Shown here one piece after another: positions 8,598 through 17,193 of a DNA stretch of 64,000 nt. How positions within the stretch are numbered: the stretch's first letter is position 1; every line of letters begins with the position of its first letter. Under the pieces are notes generated by a model, which was not told the origin of the DNA, made no database searches, and saw only the letters and a program-made list of their open reading frames with translations. This DNA is from Bradyrhizobium sp. AZCC 1721. GTDB lineage: Bacteria; Pseudomonadota; Alphaproteobacteria; Rhizobiales; Xanthobacteraceae. The stretch covers positions 4,889,001 through 4,953,000 of the forward strand of contig NZ_JAZHSB010000001.1 of assembly GCF_036924715.1 (NCBI RefSeq). The letters are read 5' to 3'. A program made the translations under genes and the position numbers.

Positions 8598-11324
8598 GTG
8601 AAACGATATCGGCCGCATATTTTCGTGATGATTGCGCTGGCAATCGTCCTGGCGGGCGGCTGGCACAGCTCGCTTCGCAACGCCCTGGCCGACCTGCGGT
8701 TCGCCTGGCAGTCGCGACAGGTCAGCGGCGACATCGTGGTGATCGCGATCGACGCATCGTCGATCGACAGGATCGGCGTCTGGCCGTGGCCGCGCCTGCT
8801 CCACGCCGAACTGATCCGGCAGCTTCAGAAGGCGGACGTCCAGGACATCGCACTCGATGTCGACTTCTCGACACCTTCGGATGCGTCGTCGGACCGAAAC
8901 TTTGCCGAAGCCCTCGAGGGCGCGGGCGGATCGGTGGTGCTGCCCTCCTTCCAGCAGCCCCGCACCGACAGGACGACGCTTCATATCAATCGCCCGCTGC
9001 AGCAATTCGCCGAACATTCGTGGTCGGCGATCGTCAATGTCGAGGTCGGGCCCGATGGCCTCGTCCGGCGTTATCCGTTCGGTGAGAAGCTGGACGGCAA
9101 GTTCGTGCCGTCGATGGCTGCCGTGCTCGCCGGCCAGTACGCCGAAAAGCGCACACCCTTTTTGATCGACTTCAGCATCCGAACGGCCGGAATCACCAAA
9201 GTGTCCTTTGCCGACGTTCTGAGCGGTGACCCGGCGACACTGCAAAAACTCAGGGGCAAGAAGGTCGTCATCGGCGGCACGGCGCTCGAACTTGGTGACC
9301 GCTTCAGCGTGCCGAACGGTGTGATCCTGTCGGGCCCGGTGCTGCAGACGCTGGCTGCGGAATCGCTGCTGCAGAACCGCGCGCTGCAATGGACCTCGGG
9401 CGTCGTCACGGCGACCGGCCTGGCGTTGCTCGCCGTGCTGATGCTGTTCTCGTGGCGCCGCCTCACCGCCGGCAAGCGAGTCGCGCTGCTCGGCGCAACG
9501 GCGTTCACACTCGAGGCAGGCGCGTTCGCCCTGCAGGCGGCGTTCCCGCTCATTCCGGATACGTCGCTGTTTCACATCGCCATCATCGTCTACGTCGCGG
9601 CCATCGCCCTCGACGAAATCGACATCAGGGATCTGCTCGGCCGGGTCGCCGAGAGCCGCTTTCAGCGCGTGGCGATGTCGCTCGGCGACGGCCTGATCTG
9701 TACCGACTCCAACTATTTGATCACGGTGTGGAATCCGGGCGCGACCGCGATCTTCGGCTATCTGCCCGAAGAGATGATCGGTCGGCCGTTCGACGAGATT
9801 TGCGCACGTGACCAAGCCCCGGCCACATCCGCCTTCTCCATCAAGAACGTGGCACATCGGGCTGCCGGATCGGTGGTCGAGTTCGACGGACGCCGCAGCA
9901 ATGGCGCGGTGTTTCCGGTCGAGGCCTCGTTCTCCGGCTGGCAAGGCACCGACGGATTTCAATTCGGCGCGATCCTCCGCGATATCTCGGTACGCAAGCG
10001 CGAAGCCGAGAGAGTCAGATATCTTGCGGAGCACGACACGCTGACGGGGCTCATCAACCGCAACACGCTTCACGTCCAGCTCGAGGCCAAAATTTCCGCG
10101 GCCGAGACGGACGGCCGCAAGGTGGCACTGCTGGTGATCGGCATCGACGGCTTCCAGCAGATCAACGACATGCTCGGCCACACCTGTGGCGATCTTGTGC
10201 TTCGCGCCATTTCGCAGCGACTGACGGCGGCCATTCCGACGGCGGGTCTGGTCGCCCGCTTGAGCGGAGACGAATTCGCCATCGCCGTTCCGACCAGCGA
10301 CATCCGAGAAAACCTCAGCCGCTTCGCCGAACAGATCGGCGACGGCTTCGACGCGCCGCTGCTGGCCGGAAACCGTCACCTCCGCGTCAAGGTCAGCATT
10401 GGAGCCGCCGTTTGCCCAGGCGATGGGCGAACGGCGGACGAACTACTCAGCAACGCCCATCTGGCGCTGAGCCGCGCCAAGGCGACCAACCGCGGCGGCC
10501 ACGTGCTGTTCGAAGACTCGATCCGCCGCGAACTGGAGGCGCGCCTGACGCTGGAAGCGGAGCTGGCGCTGGCCGCGGAGCGCAATCAATTCGAATTGTT
10601 TTACCAACCACAATTTCATCTGGCCGACGGCCGATTGATCGGCGCCGAAGCCCTGATCCGCTGGCGTCATCCCGTGCGGGGCCTGGTTTCGCCGGGCGAA
10701 TTCATGCCGGTCGTCAACACCTCTCCGATTTCCGAGCGCATCGCCGAATGGGTTCTCCGAACCGCCTGCACCCAGGGAGCCGCTTGGGAACGCGCGGGAC
10801 ACAAGCTCCGCATCGGCGTCAACCTTTCGCCGTCGCAGTTGGAGTCCGGTGACCTCGCGGTCTCGGTTGCGCAGGTTCTGGCCAGCACCGGCTTATGTCC
10901 AACCAGCCTTGAGCTCGAGGTCACCGAAGACATCCTGCTCCACGATGAGCAGGGCGCGCTGAATACGTTCCTCGAGATTCAGGAGCTTGGCGTTCGCCTC
11001 GTCTTCGACGATTTCGGAACCGGCTTTGCCAGTTTGAGCTATCTGAAGAAATTCCCGCTCGACGGGCTGAAGATCGACCGCTCTTTCGTATTGGGCTTGC
11101 TGACCAATCCCGACGACGCGGCGATCGTTAGCTCGACCATTGGACTGAGCAAGCAACTCGGCCTGTCTGTCATCGCCGAAGGCGTCGAGGACCGCGCCAC
11201 GGCCGACTTCCTGGTCAGGATGGGCTGCGAAGAGGGACAGGGTTACTTCTTCGGCAAGCCGATGCCAACTCGGGATTTTGAGGCCAAATTCCTGACCGCT
11301 CCCGCAGCCGCCGAGGTGGCGTGA
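8598..11324 (+). CDS. CHASE2-PAS-GGDEF-EAL membrane protein (cyclic-di-GMP turnover)
   Basis: A 908-residue sensor for cyclic-di-GMP signalling. It starts at GTG 8598. The ATG at 8587 hits a stop after four codons. Domains in order: N-terminal membrane helix, periplasmic CHASE2 (about 25-260), three membrane helices (about 270-340), PAS (about 350-465), GGDEF (about 475-635) and EAL (about 650-890). The GGDEF signature reads SGDEF near residue 556, one change from consensus that some active cyclases carry. The EAL part keeps EALIRW near 682, DDFGTGFASL and VIAEGVED, so phosphodiesterase activity is plausible. It lies just downstream of the FecR gene and is likely co-transcribed, which suggests the periplasmic CHASE2 domain could read a signal linked to FecR or TpsB. 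Confidence 0.9.
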   Translation: MKRYRPHIFVMIALAIVLAGGWHSSLRNALADLRFAWQSRQVSGDIVVIAIDASSIDRIGVWPWPRLLHAELIRQLQKADVQDIALDVDFSTPSDASSDRNFAEALEGAGGSVVLPSFQQPRTDRTTLHINRPLQQFAEHSWSAIVNVEVGPDGLVRRYPFGEKLDGKFVPSMAAVLAGQYAEKRTPFLIDFSIRTAGITKVSFADVLSGDPATLQKLRGKKVVIGGTALELGDRFSVPNGVILSGPVLQTLAAESLLQNRALQWTSGVVTATGLALLAVLMLFSWRRLTAGKRVALLGATAFTLEAGAFALQAAFPLIPDTSLFHIAIIVYVAAIALDEIDIRDLLGRVAESRFQRVAMSLGDGLICTDSNYLITVWNPGATAIFGYLPEEMIGRPFDEICARDQAPATSAFSIKNVAHRAAGSVVEFDGRRSNGAVFPVEASFSGWQGTDGFQFGAILRDISVRKREAERVRYLAEHDTLTGLINRNTLHVQLEAKISAAETDGRKVALLVIGIDGFQQINDMLGHTCGDLVLRAISQRLTAAIPTAGLVARLSGDEFAIAVPTSDIRENLSRFAEQIGDGFDAPLLAGNRHLRVKVSIGAAVCPGDGRTADELLSNAHLALSRAKATNRGGHVLFEDSIRRELEARLTLEAELALAAERNQFELFYQPQFHLADGRLIGAEALIRWRHPVRGLVSPGEFMPVVNTSPISERIAEWVLRTACTQGAAWERAGHKLRIGVNLSPSQLESGDLAVSVAQVLASTGLCPTSLELEVTEDILLHDEQGALNTFLEIQELGVRLVFDDFGTGFASLSYLKKFPLDGLKIDRSFVLGLLTNPDDAAIVSSTIGLSKQLGLSVIAEGVEDRATADFLVRMGCEEGQGYFFGKPMPTRDFEAKFLTAPAAAEVA

Positions 11325-11497
11325 CGCCGAGCGGTTTGATCAGGCTGAACGATCGGTTAACGCGACACCTCAAATCCGAGCGTCGCAGCAACGCTATTTT
11401 CCACCTCTTTCCACTAGCGTCGCCCCGTGAACGCGATGAGCCGCCGGCGCCCTCAAGGTGTCGCCGGCATAAAAATCGCGAACGGGGATTCGGGGAA

Positions 11498-12688
11498 GTG
11501 GCCGATATTGCCGACATATCGACGGTGCGCCGTGCATCGAGCAAGGATGCGAATGCGCCAGCCATTGGCGAGGCGCTGACGCCGCTTACCGGCATCTCCG
11601 CGCCCCAATGGCGCGCGCTCACCGAAGGCGCCGCCGAGCCGAACGGCTATTACTTGCCCGAATGGGAATTGGCGGTGAATGCTTCGGCGCGGGGCCGCTC
11701 GAACGCCGCCGCGCTCGGCGCATGGTGCGATGCATCCACCTTGATCGGCCTTGTGCCCGTGATCTCGATGTGGCGCGCCTACAAGATCCCGCTGCCCGCT
11801 CTGGTCAGCGCCGATCCCTATGGCACGCTTTGCACGCCGCTGCTCGATCGCGAGATGGCGGAGGAAGCCGTCACAAGCATTCTGCGCCGGGCCAGGCGTG
11901 CCGGCGCGCATGCGCTGATTTTCCGTGCCACCCCGCTCGATGGCGCAGCCATGAAGGCCTTCACCAATGTGCTGCATCGCGGCGGCATGCAGCCGCTGGT
12001 GCTGCAGTCGCATGTCCGCGCCTGCCTCGATGCCACGGCTGACGCCGATACCGTGCTGCGCGACGCGCTCGGCGCAAAGAAACTGAAAGAACTCCGCCGC
12101 CAGCGCAACCGCCTCGCCGAACACGGCGCCGTCCATTTCGACGTGGCGCGGACGCCCGGCGAGATCGCTGCCGCCGTCGAAACCTTCTTGGTATTGGAAG
12201 CCAGCGGCTGGAAGGGGCAGCGTGGCACGGCCCTCGGCCAGCACGAGGGCGATGCGGCGTTCGTCCGCCGCGCCACTTCGGCGCTGGCAGAGACCGGCCA
12301 ATGCGAAATCGTGACCTTGCGCGCCGGCGAAACACCGGTGGCGGCAGCGATCGTGCTGCGCCATCAGGATCGCGCCTTCTATTTCAAGCTCGGCGTCGAC
12401 GAGCGCTTTGCGAAGTTTTCGCCGGGCGTGCAACTGACGCTGGAGCTGACGCAGCATCTTTGCGCCGATCCAGCCATTGCCATGGTGGATTCCACCGCAA
12501 ATCCCGACCATCCTATGATCAACCCGATCTGGCGCGGACGACTTGCGATTGGCGACGTGTTGATTCCGCTGCGGCGGAACGATCCGGTAGTGGCGCTGAT
12601 TCGCGCCGCGCTCCCCTTGCGGTCGGCAATCCGCGAGCCGGCGCGGCGTCTCGTCCATTTCGTCAGAAAGAGCCGGGAGAAATCCTAA
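11498..12688 (+). CDS. BioF2-like acyltransferase (FemAB/GNAT-like)
   Basis: This protein of about 396 residues carries a C-terminal BioF2-like acetyltransferase domain (about 150-340; a conserved block runs LKELRRQRNRLAEHG to FYFKLGVDERFAKFSPG). The family includes CelD-type polysaccharide proteins and FemAB-like transferases. The GTG at 11498 is preferred: it has GGGGA upstream, whereas the longer reading from 11321 overlaps the previous gene and gives a low-complexity N-terminus. The stop is immediately followed by the ATG of the cupin-like gene, so the pair is surely one operon. The acceptor is unknown. Cell-envelope or exopolysaccharide modification is an inference. Confidence 0.7.
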   Translation: MADIADISTVRRASSKDANAPAIGEALTPLTGISAPQWRALTEGAAEPNGYYLPEWELAVNASARGRSNAAALGAWCDASTLIGLVPVISMWRAYKIPLPALVSADPYGTLCTPLLDREMAEEAVTSILRRARRAGAHALIFRATPLDGAAMKAFTNVLHRGGMQPLVLQSHVRACLDATADADTVLRDALGAKKLKELRRQRNRLAEHGAVHFDVARTPGEIAAAVETFLVLEASGWKGQRGTALGQHEGDAAFVRRATSALAETGQCEIVTLRAGETPVAAAIVLRHQDRAFYFKLGVDERFAKFSPGVQLTLELTQHLCADPAIAMVDSTANPDHPMINPIWRGRLAIGDVLIPLRRNDPVVALIRAALPLRSAIREPARRLVHFVRKSREKS

Positions 12689-13633
12689 ATGAATACGCTC
12701 ACCGCCATAGCGCCCGTCATTACGGCCGACCATGACGCGCTCCGCCGCGATTTTCCGCTAAAGCCGTTCGCGATCCGCCACAAGCTCGCCGGCCATCCGC
12801 TGCTGACGCTGCCACGCATCGCGCAATTGGCTTCCGAGCTGCCACGCGACCTGATCGAATATAATTCCGGCAAGGTCGCGATCAGCCAGGATCCGGATGC
12901 GATTCCCTCCGTCGACCTCGACCCCGTCGAAGTCGTGAAGAGCATTGAGACCGCCGGCGCCTGGATGGTGCTCAAGCGCATCGAGAATTCGCCAGAATAT
13001 CGCGCGTTGCTGGAGGATACGCTGCTGTCCGTCGCCCGTGCCCGCGGCTTCAACAGCTTGGCTGACGCCGGCTTCGAGCAGGTCGAAGGTTTCCTGTTCG
13101 TGTCCTCGCCGAATTCGACCACGCCCTTTCATCTCGACAGCGAAGACAATTTCTTCGTGCACATCCGCGGCGAAAAATTCTTCACGATCTTCGACAATAC
13201 CGACCGTTCGATCGTCTCCGACGACGAGATCGAGCGCTCGATGACCAAGCATCGCAACCTGAAATACGACGATAGCATTGCGCCGTTGGGCAAGGAATTC
13301 CACCTGTTCGCAGGCGATGGCTGCTATGTGCCGTATCAATGGCCGCACTGGGTGCGCACCGCTGGTTCGTTCTCGATCTCGATGGCGATCACCTGGAAGA
13401 CGCGCGAAGTGCGGCGGATGAACGATCTGCACTTCTTCAATTCGATGCTGCGCAGCATCGGTCTGCCGCAGCAGCCGCCGGGCAAACAGCCGCTGCTCGA
13501 CGCGCTCAAGCTGGCGTTCTATCGCACCGTGACGACCGCGATAAAGCCGCTGCGCGCCTCGATGGCGATGCGCCGCGTGCTGCGGCGGATCGCGCTCGGG
13601 AAACGCGCTAACTATTATTTGAAGGGGGTGTAA
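12689..13633 (+). CDS. Cupin-like (JmjC-like) domain protein
   Basis: A 314-residue protein starting directly after the stop of the acyltransferase gene, with GGGAGAA just upstream. A double-stranded beta-helix core is indicated by an HxD motif (TPFHLDSEDNFFVHIRGEK, about residues 148-166) and a second histidine (WPHWVRT, about 219-225). This spacing fits the metal site of cupin_8/JmjC-like dioxygenases. It could hydroxylate a protein or small molecule using Fe(II) and 2-oxoglutarate, but only the likely metal ligands are visible. The C-terminal 80 residues are basic and helical. Coupling to the acyltransferase suggests a two-step modification. Confidence 0.7.
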   Translation: MNTLTAIAPVITADHDALRRDFPLKPFAIRHKLAGHPLLTLPRIAQLASELPRDLIEYNSGKVAISQDPDAIPSVDLDPVEVVKSIETAGAWMVLKRIENSPEYRALLEDTLLSVARARGFNSLADAGFEQVEGFLFVSSPNSTTPFHLDSEDNFFVHIRGEKFFTIFDNTDRSIVSDDEIERSMTKHRNLKYDDSIAPLGKEFHLFAGDGCYVPYQWPHWVRTAGSFSISMAITWKTREVRRMNDLHFFNSMLRSIGLPQQPPGKQPLLDALKLAFYRTVTTAIKPLRASMAMRRVLRRIALGKRANYYLKGV

Positions 13634-13639
13634 CCAGCC

Positions 13640-14278
13640 TCACTGCAGCGGCGAATGCGGCGCCGGCAGCATGATGGTCGAGTGCATCTCGTCGAGAAAT
13701 CCGGGACCCTTCCCGAGAAATTCCTGCCAGGCCGGATCCTTCATCGCGTTCCCGCGCGCTTCGGCGCGGGCGTTCAGGCTGGGATAGGCCCAGATGTGGC
13801 AGGCTTCGTTCGGCTGACCCGCTTCGGTGATCCAGAGGCCGACGATCTTTGAATATTTTTCGCGCTCTGGCAGCACGGCAGTGAACGCATCGAGCCATTG
13901 CTTGAGGCCGCCCGCCGGCTTGGCGCGGTAGTTGCGCAGTTCGTAGACATTGCCCGTCGATGCCGGGGCCACCGGAGGCCTCACCGCGTTCATCACGCGA
14001 ACGTCCTGGCGGACCAACAACGGACGGATCAGCGGAACGTACTCGCCGGTCCAGCGCGGGTTTTTCGCAAGCTCGGCGCGCAACCGGGCGCGCTCGTCAA
14101 AACTATTGTAGCTCCACATGTGCAGAACCTGATTGAGCGGGCCGATCTCGGTCGACCAGTAGCCTTCGAGCTTGCCGTAATCGTCCTTGCGGATGTCGCG
14201 CGATATCGTACTCGCGGCCTTGATCATGTCGCCGAGCGTGCCGGGTCTTAAGGTGTAGGTGCGCAGTTCGTAGATCAT
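13640..14278 (-). CDS. NIPSNAP family protein, two-domain
   Basis: A 212-residue protein with two tandem NIPSNAP (ferredoxin-like) domains, each starting with a YELR motif (MIYELRTYTLRPG at 1-13 and NVYELRNYRAKPAGG near 111-125). The start is supported by GGGGAGGC upstream. The family is widespread, dimeric and of unclear biochemical role. It is convergent with the cupin-like gene, and the two stops are close. There is no operon partner. Confidence 0.8.
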   Translation of the reverse strand: MIYELRTYTLRPGTLGDMIKAASTISRDIRKDDYGKLEGYWSTEIGPLNQVLHMWSYNSFDERARLRAELAKNPRWTGEYVPLIRPLLVRQDVRVMNAVRPPVAPASTGNVYELRNYRAKPAGGLKQWLDAFTAVLPEREKYSKIVGLWITEAGQPNEACHIWAYPSLNARAEARGNAMKDPAWQEFLGKGPGFLDEMHSTIMLPAPHSPLQ

Positions 14279-14312
14279 GATTGCCTCCCCAAGCCTATTC
14301 TAGTTTCATCGC

Positions 14313-14431
14313 CGCGTTCCCCGGATGCTGCGCAGCGCGAAGCGGTCTGCTGCTCCGGGGACTTCCCTGCAACCTGGGTCCCGGCTCTGCGGCGCAGCGC
14401 TGTGCGCCGCACCGCGTCCGGGACACGCAAG
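14313..14431. repeat. Palindromic intergenic repeat
   Basis: GC-rich sequence with nested inverted segments (CCCCGGATG/CTCCGGGG and GGTCCCGG/CCGGGAC) fills the gap between the NIPSNAP and FrnE-like genes. It resembles a repeat family I recall from Bradyrhizobium intergenic regions. Confidence 0.5.
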
Positions 14432-14432
14432 G

Positions 14433-15098
14433 CTACTCCGCGGCCTGCGCGTTAATTTCGCCGGAAACTTGCCGGATCGCCCGGGCGAGTTGCTCGGCCG
14501 GCTGGGCGCCGGACACTGCATATTTCTGCGCGAAGACGAAGGTGGGAACGCCCGAAATGCCTTTGTCGGACGCTTCCTGCGCCTGGCCGGAGATCAGCGC
14601 GACGTCCTCATCGGTGGCAAGCCGCTTGCGCACATCGTCGGCGTCGAGGCCGACATCGGCCGCGGCCTGCACCAGCACGTTGACATCGGTGAGATCGCCG
14701 CCATCGCGAAAGTACAATTCCATCAGCCGCTGCTTCATTTCGGCTGCCTTGCCGTGCGCTTCCGCCCAGTGGATCAGCCGGTGGCAATCGATGGTGTTGG
14801 GCTGGCGCTTCACGAGTTCAGGGCGGTAGGTCAGCCCCTCCTCGCCCGCAGCGGCCACGACACGACCAGCGATGCCCTTATAGGCCTCGACCGAACCGAA
14901 TTTTGCGGTGAGATATTCGTCGCGGCTGATGCCCTCGCGCGGCACCCAGGAATTGAGGAAGAACGGCCGCCAGCGCACTTCGACGGGAACATCCGGCACC
15001 AGCGCCAAGGCGTTCTCGATCCGGCGTTTGCCGATGTAGCACCACGGGCAGACCACGTCGGAGACGATGTCGATCTTGAGGGGTTTTAAGGTGCTCAT
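14433..15098 (-). CDS. DsbA/FrnE family oxidoreductase
   Basis: A 221-residue thioredoxin-fold protein of the cytoplasmic FrnE/DsbA-like group. The ATG at 15098 gives MSTLKPLKIDIVSDVVCPWC. A longer start 28 codons upstream is possible but has no conserved sequence. The redox motif CPWC is at residues 17-20, and the cis-proline loop reads GVPTF (about 180). There is no signal peptide. Family members act in disulphide chemistry or thiol stress, and some are annotated as polyketide biosynthesis proteins or 2-hydroxychromene-2-carboxylate isomerase-like. The true substrate is unknown. Confidence 0.8.
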   Translation of the reverse strand: MSTLKPLKIDIVSDVVCPWCYIGKRRIENALALVPDVPVEVRWRPFFLNSWVPREGISRDEYLTAKFGSVEAYKGIAGRVVAAAGEEGLTYRPELVKRQPNTIDCHRLIHWAEAHGKAAEMKQRLMELYFRDGGDLTDVNVLVQAAADVGLDADDVRKRLATDEDVALISGQAQEASDKGISGVPTFVFAQKYAVSGAQPAEQLARAIRQVSGEINAQAAE

Positions 15099-15271
15099 CG
15101 GAACGTCCTCGCTGATTGATGTCCCGGAAGGTAGTCCGATCGGACAAGGAGACAAGGGCGATCCCCGCATGTCTCGTATCACTTCACCGGCGGGCCGTGG
15201 TCACCGATATGCTGCAGGGCAGCGCGACCACGGCCCTGTCGCTAGTCGGCGACTCCCCGGCGACCGCACAA

Positions 15272-15353
15272 TGTAGGATGGGTAGAGCAGAGCGAAACCC
15301 ATCAACACCGTTCATGACATTGATGGGTATCGCTCCGCTCCACCCATCCTACA
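15272..15353. repeat. Palindromic intergenic repeat (GTAGGATGGGT type)
   Basis: Long inverted arms begin with TGTAGGATGGGTAGAGC and end with its near complement GCTCCACCCATCCTACA, separated by about 20 bases. The unit sits between the FrnE-like gene and the end of the XRE regulator gene. Such units are, from memory, abundant in Bradyrhizobium. It may end transcription from either side. Confidence 0.75.
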
Positions 15354-15355
15354 AG

Positions 15356-16177
15356 TTACGTCAAACCGGCCGCTATCTGCCGCATCCGATCGGCCGTCAG
15401 ATCGTCGGCGGGAAAGAACGTTTCCAGCGCCAGCTCCTGCAACGTGATGTCGACGGGCGTGCCGAACACCATGGTGGTGGAGATGAAACTCAGCACGTCG
15501 CCATTGTGGCGCAGCTTGAACGGGATAGCGACATTGTCGGCCGAGATCGGCCCCGAGCGCGCCGGCATCCGATAGGCCTTCAGCTCCTGATACAGTTTGA
15601 GCAGTTCGGGATCGGCCGTCGCCTCGCATTGCCGGTGCAGCCGCTCAAGGAGATGCGCGCTCCATTCGGCAAGGTTGACCGTGCGCGGCGCGAGCCCTTC
15701 GGGATGAAAGGCGAGCCGCATAATGTTGATGGGGTGCCCGAGCAAATGCGGCGGCAAACCTTCGAGCAACGGCGCCACCATGCGATTGGCCGTCACCAGA
15801 TTCCAGTGCCGGTCATAGGCCAGCGCCGGATTGGGCTCATGCGCCTTCAGCACCAGATCGATCGCCTGCCGGGCTGACTTCAGCGCCGGATCATCCAGCG
15901 AGCGTTTCGGAAAGGCCGGGGCAAAACCCGCCGCGACCAGGAGCACGTTGCGTTCACGCAAGGGGACCTCCAATCGCTCGGCAAGCTTGAGCACCATTTC
16001 CCGCGACGGCGCGGCGCGGCCGGTTTCGACAAAACTGAGGTGACGCGCGGATATTTCGGCATCGCTCGCCAGATCGAGCTGGCTCAGATGGCGGCGCTGG
16101 CGCCATTCGCGCAAGTGATCGCCAATGTGTAGGGGTTGGGTTCGTTCGGCTCGCGCCGTGGCAGCATGTGCGTTCAT
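15356..16177 (-). CDS. XRE-family transcriptional regulator with MmyB-like ligand-binding domain
   Basis: A 273-residue regulator. The N-terminal helix-turn-helix spans about residues 23-75 (LREWRQRRHLSQLDLAS and ISARHLSFVETGRAAPSRE). It is followed by an MmyB-like PAS-fold ligand-binding region (about 105-270, with NRMVAPLLEGLPPHLLG). Proteins of this group repress nearby metabolic genes in response to small ligands such as fatty acids. The start codon lies inside a 21-bp palindrome (16175-16195), consistent with autoregulation. The divergent neighbours at 16278-16936 are its likely targets. Confidence 0.8.
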   Translation of the reverse strand: MNAHAATARAERTQPLHIGDHLREWRQRRHLSQLDLASDAEISARHLSFVETGRAAPSREMVLKLAERLEVPLRERNVLLVAAGFAPAFPKRSLDDPALKSARQAIDLVLKAHEPNPALAYDRHWNLVTANRMVAPLLEGLPPHLLGHPINIMRLAFHPEGLAPRTVNLAEWSAHLLERLHRQCEATADPELLKLYQELKAYRMPARSGPISADNVAIPFKLRHNGDVLSFISTTMVFGTPVDITLQELALETFFPADDLTADRMRQIAAGLT

Positions 16178-16195
16178 GGTGGAAAACCTACCATG
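16175..16195. promoter_or_regulatory. Candidate operator overlapping the XRE regulator start
   Basis: CATGGT-N9-ACCATG inverted repeat whose left arm contains the start codon of the XRE gene. A repressor bound here would block its own translation start region or promoter. The assignment is by position only. Confidence 0.35.
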
Positions 16196-16277
16196 CGAAT
16201 TTCATCCATTCCATTACGTCCAAGGTAATCGAAACGGGTCGCAGGTCGGGTCATTTTGGCGGCACAGGAGATGACCC

Positions 16278-16499
16278 ATGCTGATGCTTTCGCTGTTCCG
16301 CTTCATCGCCGCCATGATCCCCTGGGTATGCAATCTGGTCACCTGGCTCGTGGCGCGTTCCCTGAACATGCCCGAGCCCCTGGTGCATGACACCGGCGTG
16401 TTCGTGTTCGTGCAGGTGCAGGCGATCGAGAACAGGGTCGGCAAGGCGCTCTGCCCGGTGCGGCTGATGCGTCAGCTCCGGTCGCTGCTGCAACGCTGA
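16278..16499 (+). CDS. Small hypothetical protein, amphipathic/membrane N-terminus
   Basis: A 73-residue reading frame with a good ribosome site (AGGAG seven bases upstream of ATG 16278). The first 30 residues are hydrophobic (FRFIAAMIPWVCNLVTWLVA), and the rest is basic at the end. It lies 39 bases upstream of the next membrane-protein gene and divergent from the XRE regulator. No family is recognised, so it may be a genuine small membrane protein or a gene remnant. Confidence 0.45.
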   Translation: MLMLSLFRFIAAMIPWVCNLVTWLVARSLNMPEPLVHDTGVFVFVQVQAIENRVGKALCPVRLMRQLRSLLQR

Positions 16500-16537
16500 T
16501 CCCTGCCACCAGTCATTCCCAAGCAAAGGAGAACGTC

Positions 16538-16936
16538 ATGATCCATCCGTCCACCTTCCTGAGCCGCGCCCTGCTCGCTGACGCCATCTTCAGCGGCGTC
16601 GCCGCTGTGGCGCTAACGCTCGGCACCGGCACGCTCGCGCCGTTCCTCAATTTGCCGGAAGTCTTGTTGCGCGAAACCGGATTGTTCCTGATCGCCTATA
16701 CCGCGCTGGTCGGCTGGCTGGCGACGAGGTCGACAGTGATGAAGGCGCTGGTGTTGTTCGTGATCATCGGCAACGCCGCGTGGACGCTTGGCAGCATCGC
16801 GCTGCTGTTCTCGGGCACGGTGTCGCCGAACCTGCTCGGTCAGGTCTTCATCGTGGCGCAGGCGATTGCAACCGGCGTGTTTGCCGAGCTGCAGTATATC
16901 GGCCTGCGGAAGAGTGGTGAGACGGTGACGGCGTAA
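16538..16936 (+). CDS. Hypothetical four-helix membrane protein
   Basis: A 132-residue integral membrane protein with about four hydrophobic segments (residues 12-35, 45-62, 67-92, 98-118). The ATG at 16538 follows AGGAGAAC. It lacks charged catalytic motifs. It is probably co-transcribed with the 73-residue frame upstream and controlled by the divergent XRE regulator. No function can be given. Confidence 0.7.
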   Translation: MIHPSTFLSRALLADAIFSGVAAVALTLGTGTLAPFLNLPEVLLRETGLFLIAYTALVGWLATRSTVMKALVLFVIIGNAAWTLGSIALLFSGTVSPNLLGQVFIVAQAIATGVFAELQYIGLRKSGETVTA

Positions 16937-16950
16937 AGTGGGCACCGTCA

Positions 16951-17044
16951 GGGGCGATGCGAAAGCATCGAACTATGGTGCGCAATTGCGCGCCTGAGAA
17001 TCTCGAGATTCCGGGTCTGGTGCTAACGCACCAGCCCGGAATGA
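16951..17044. repeat. Palindromic intergenic repeat (CTCGAGATTCCGGG type)
   Basis: Composite repeat with short hairpins GATGCGAAAGCATC, TGGTGCGCAATTGCGCGCC and TGGTGCTAACGCACCA, ending CCCGGAATGAC. A shortened copy of its end recurs at 30832-30858. It lies between convergent genes and may serve as a terminator. Confidence 0.65.
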
Positions 17045-17058
17045 CGCGTGCGAGCGCG

Positions 17059-17193
17059 TCAGCTCAACACCACCGCCACAATCATTCCGGCAAAAGTCAG
17101 TACCAGCCCGATGACCAGCATCGGTACCAGGCTGCTGCCCGAATACGGATCGGCCTGCTCCTTGTTCGTCACGATATGTGCACGATAAGCCAT
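17059..17193 (-). CDS. 44-residue single-helix membrane protein coupled to truncated hemoglobin
   Basis: This frame is MAYRAHIVTNKEQADPYSG, then a hydrophobic helix of about 20 residues (VPMLVIGLVLTFAGMIVAVV), ending LS. The ATG at 17193 overlaps the stop of the hemoglobin gene (TGATG), and AGGAG lies nine bases upstream. The N-terminal 20 residues are polar, so an N-in single-pass protein is likely. Translational coupling implies it works with, or is made in proportion to, the hemoglobin. It is too short for most gene callers. Confidence 0.65.
   Translation of the reverse strand: MAYRAHIVTNKEQADPYSGSSLVPMLVIGLVLTFAGMIVAVVLS

Noticed and set aside
8568-10379. A 603-codon minus-strand frame opposite the CHASE2 gene
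   Set aside because: It mirrors codon bias of the real gene on the other strand and has no recognisable motif.
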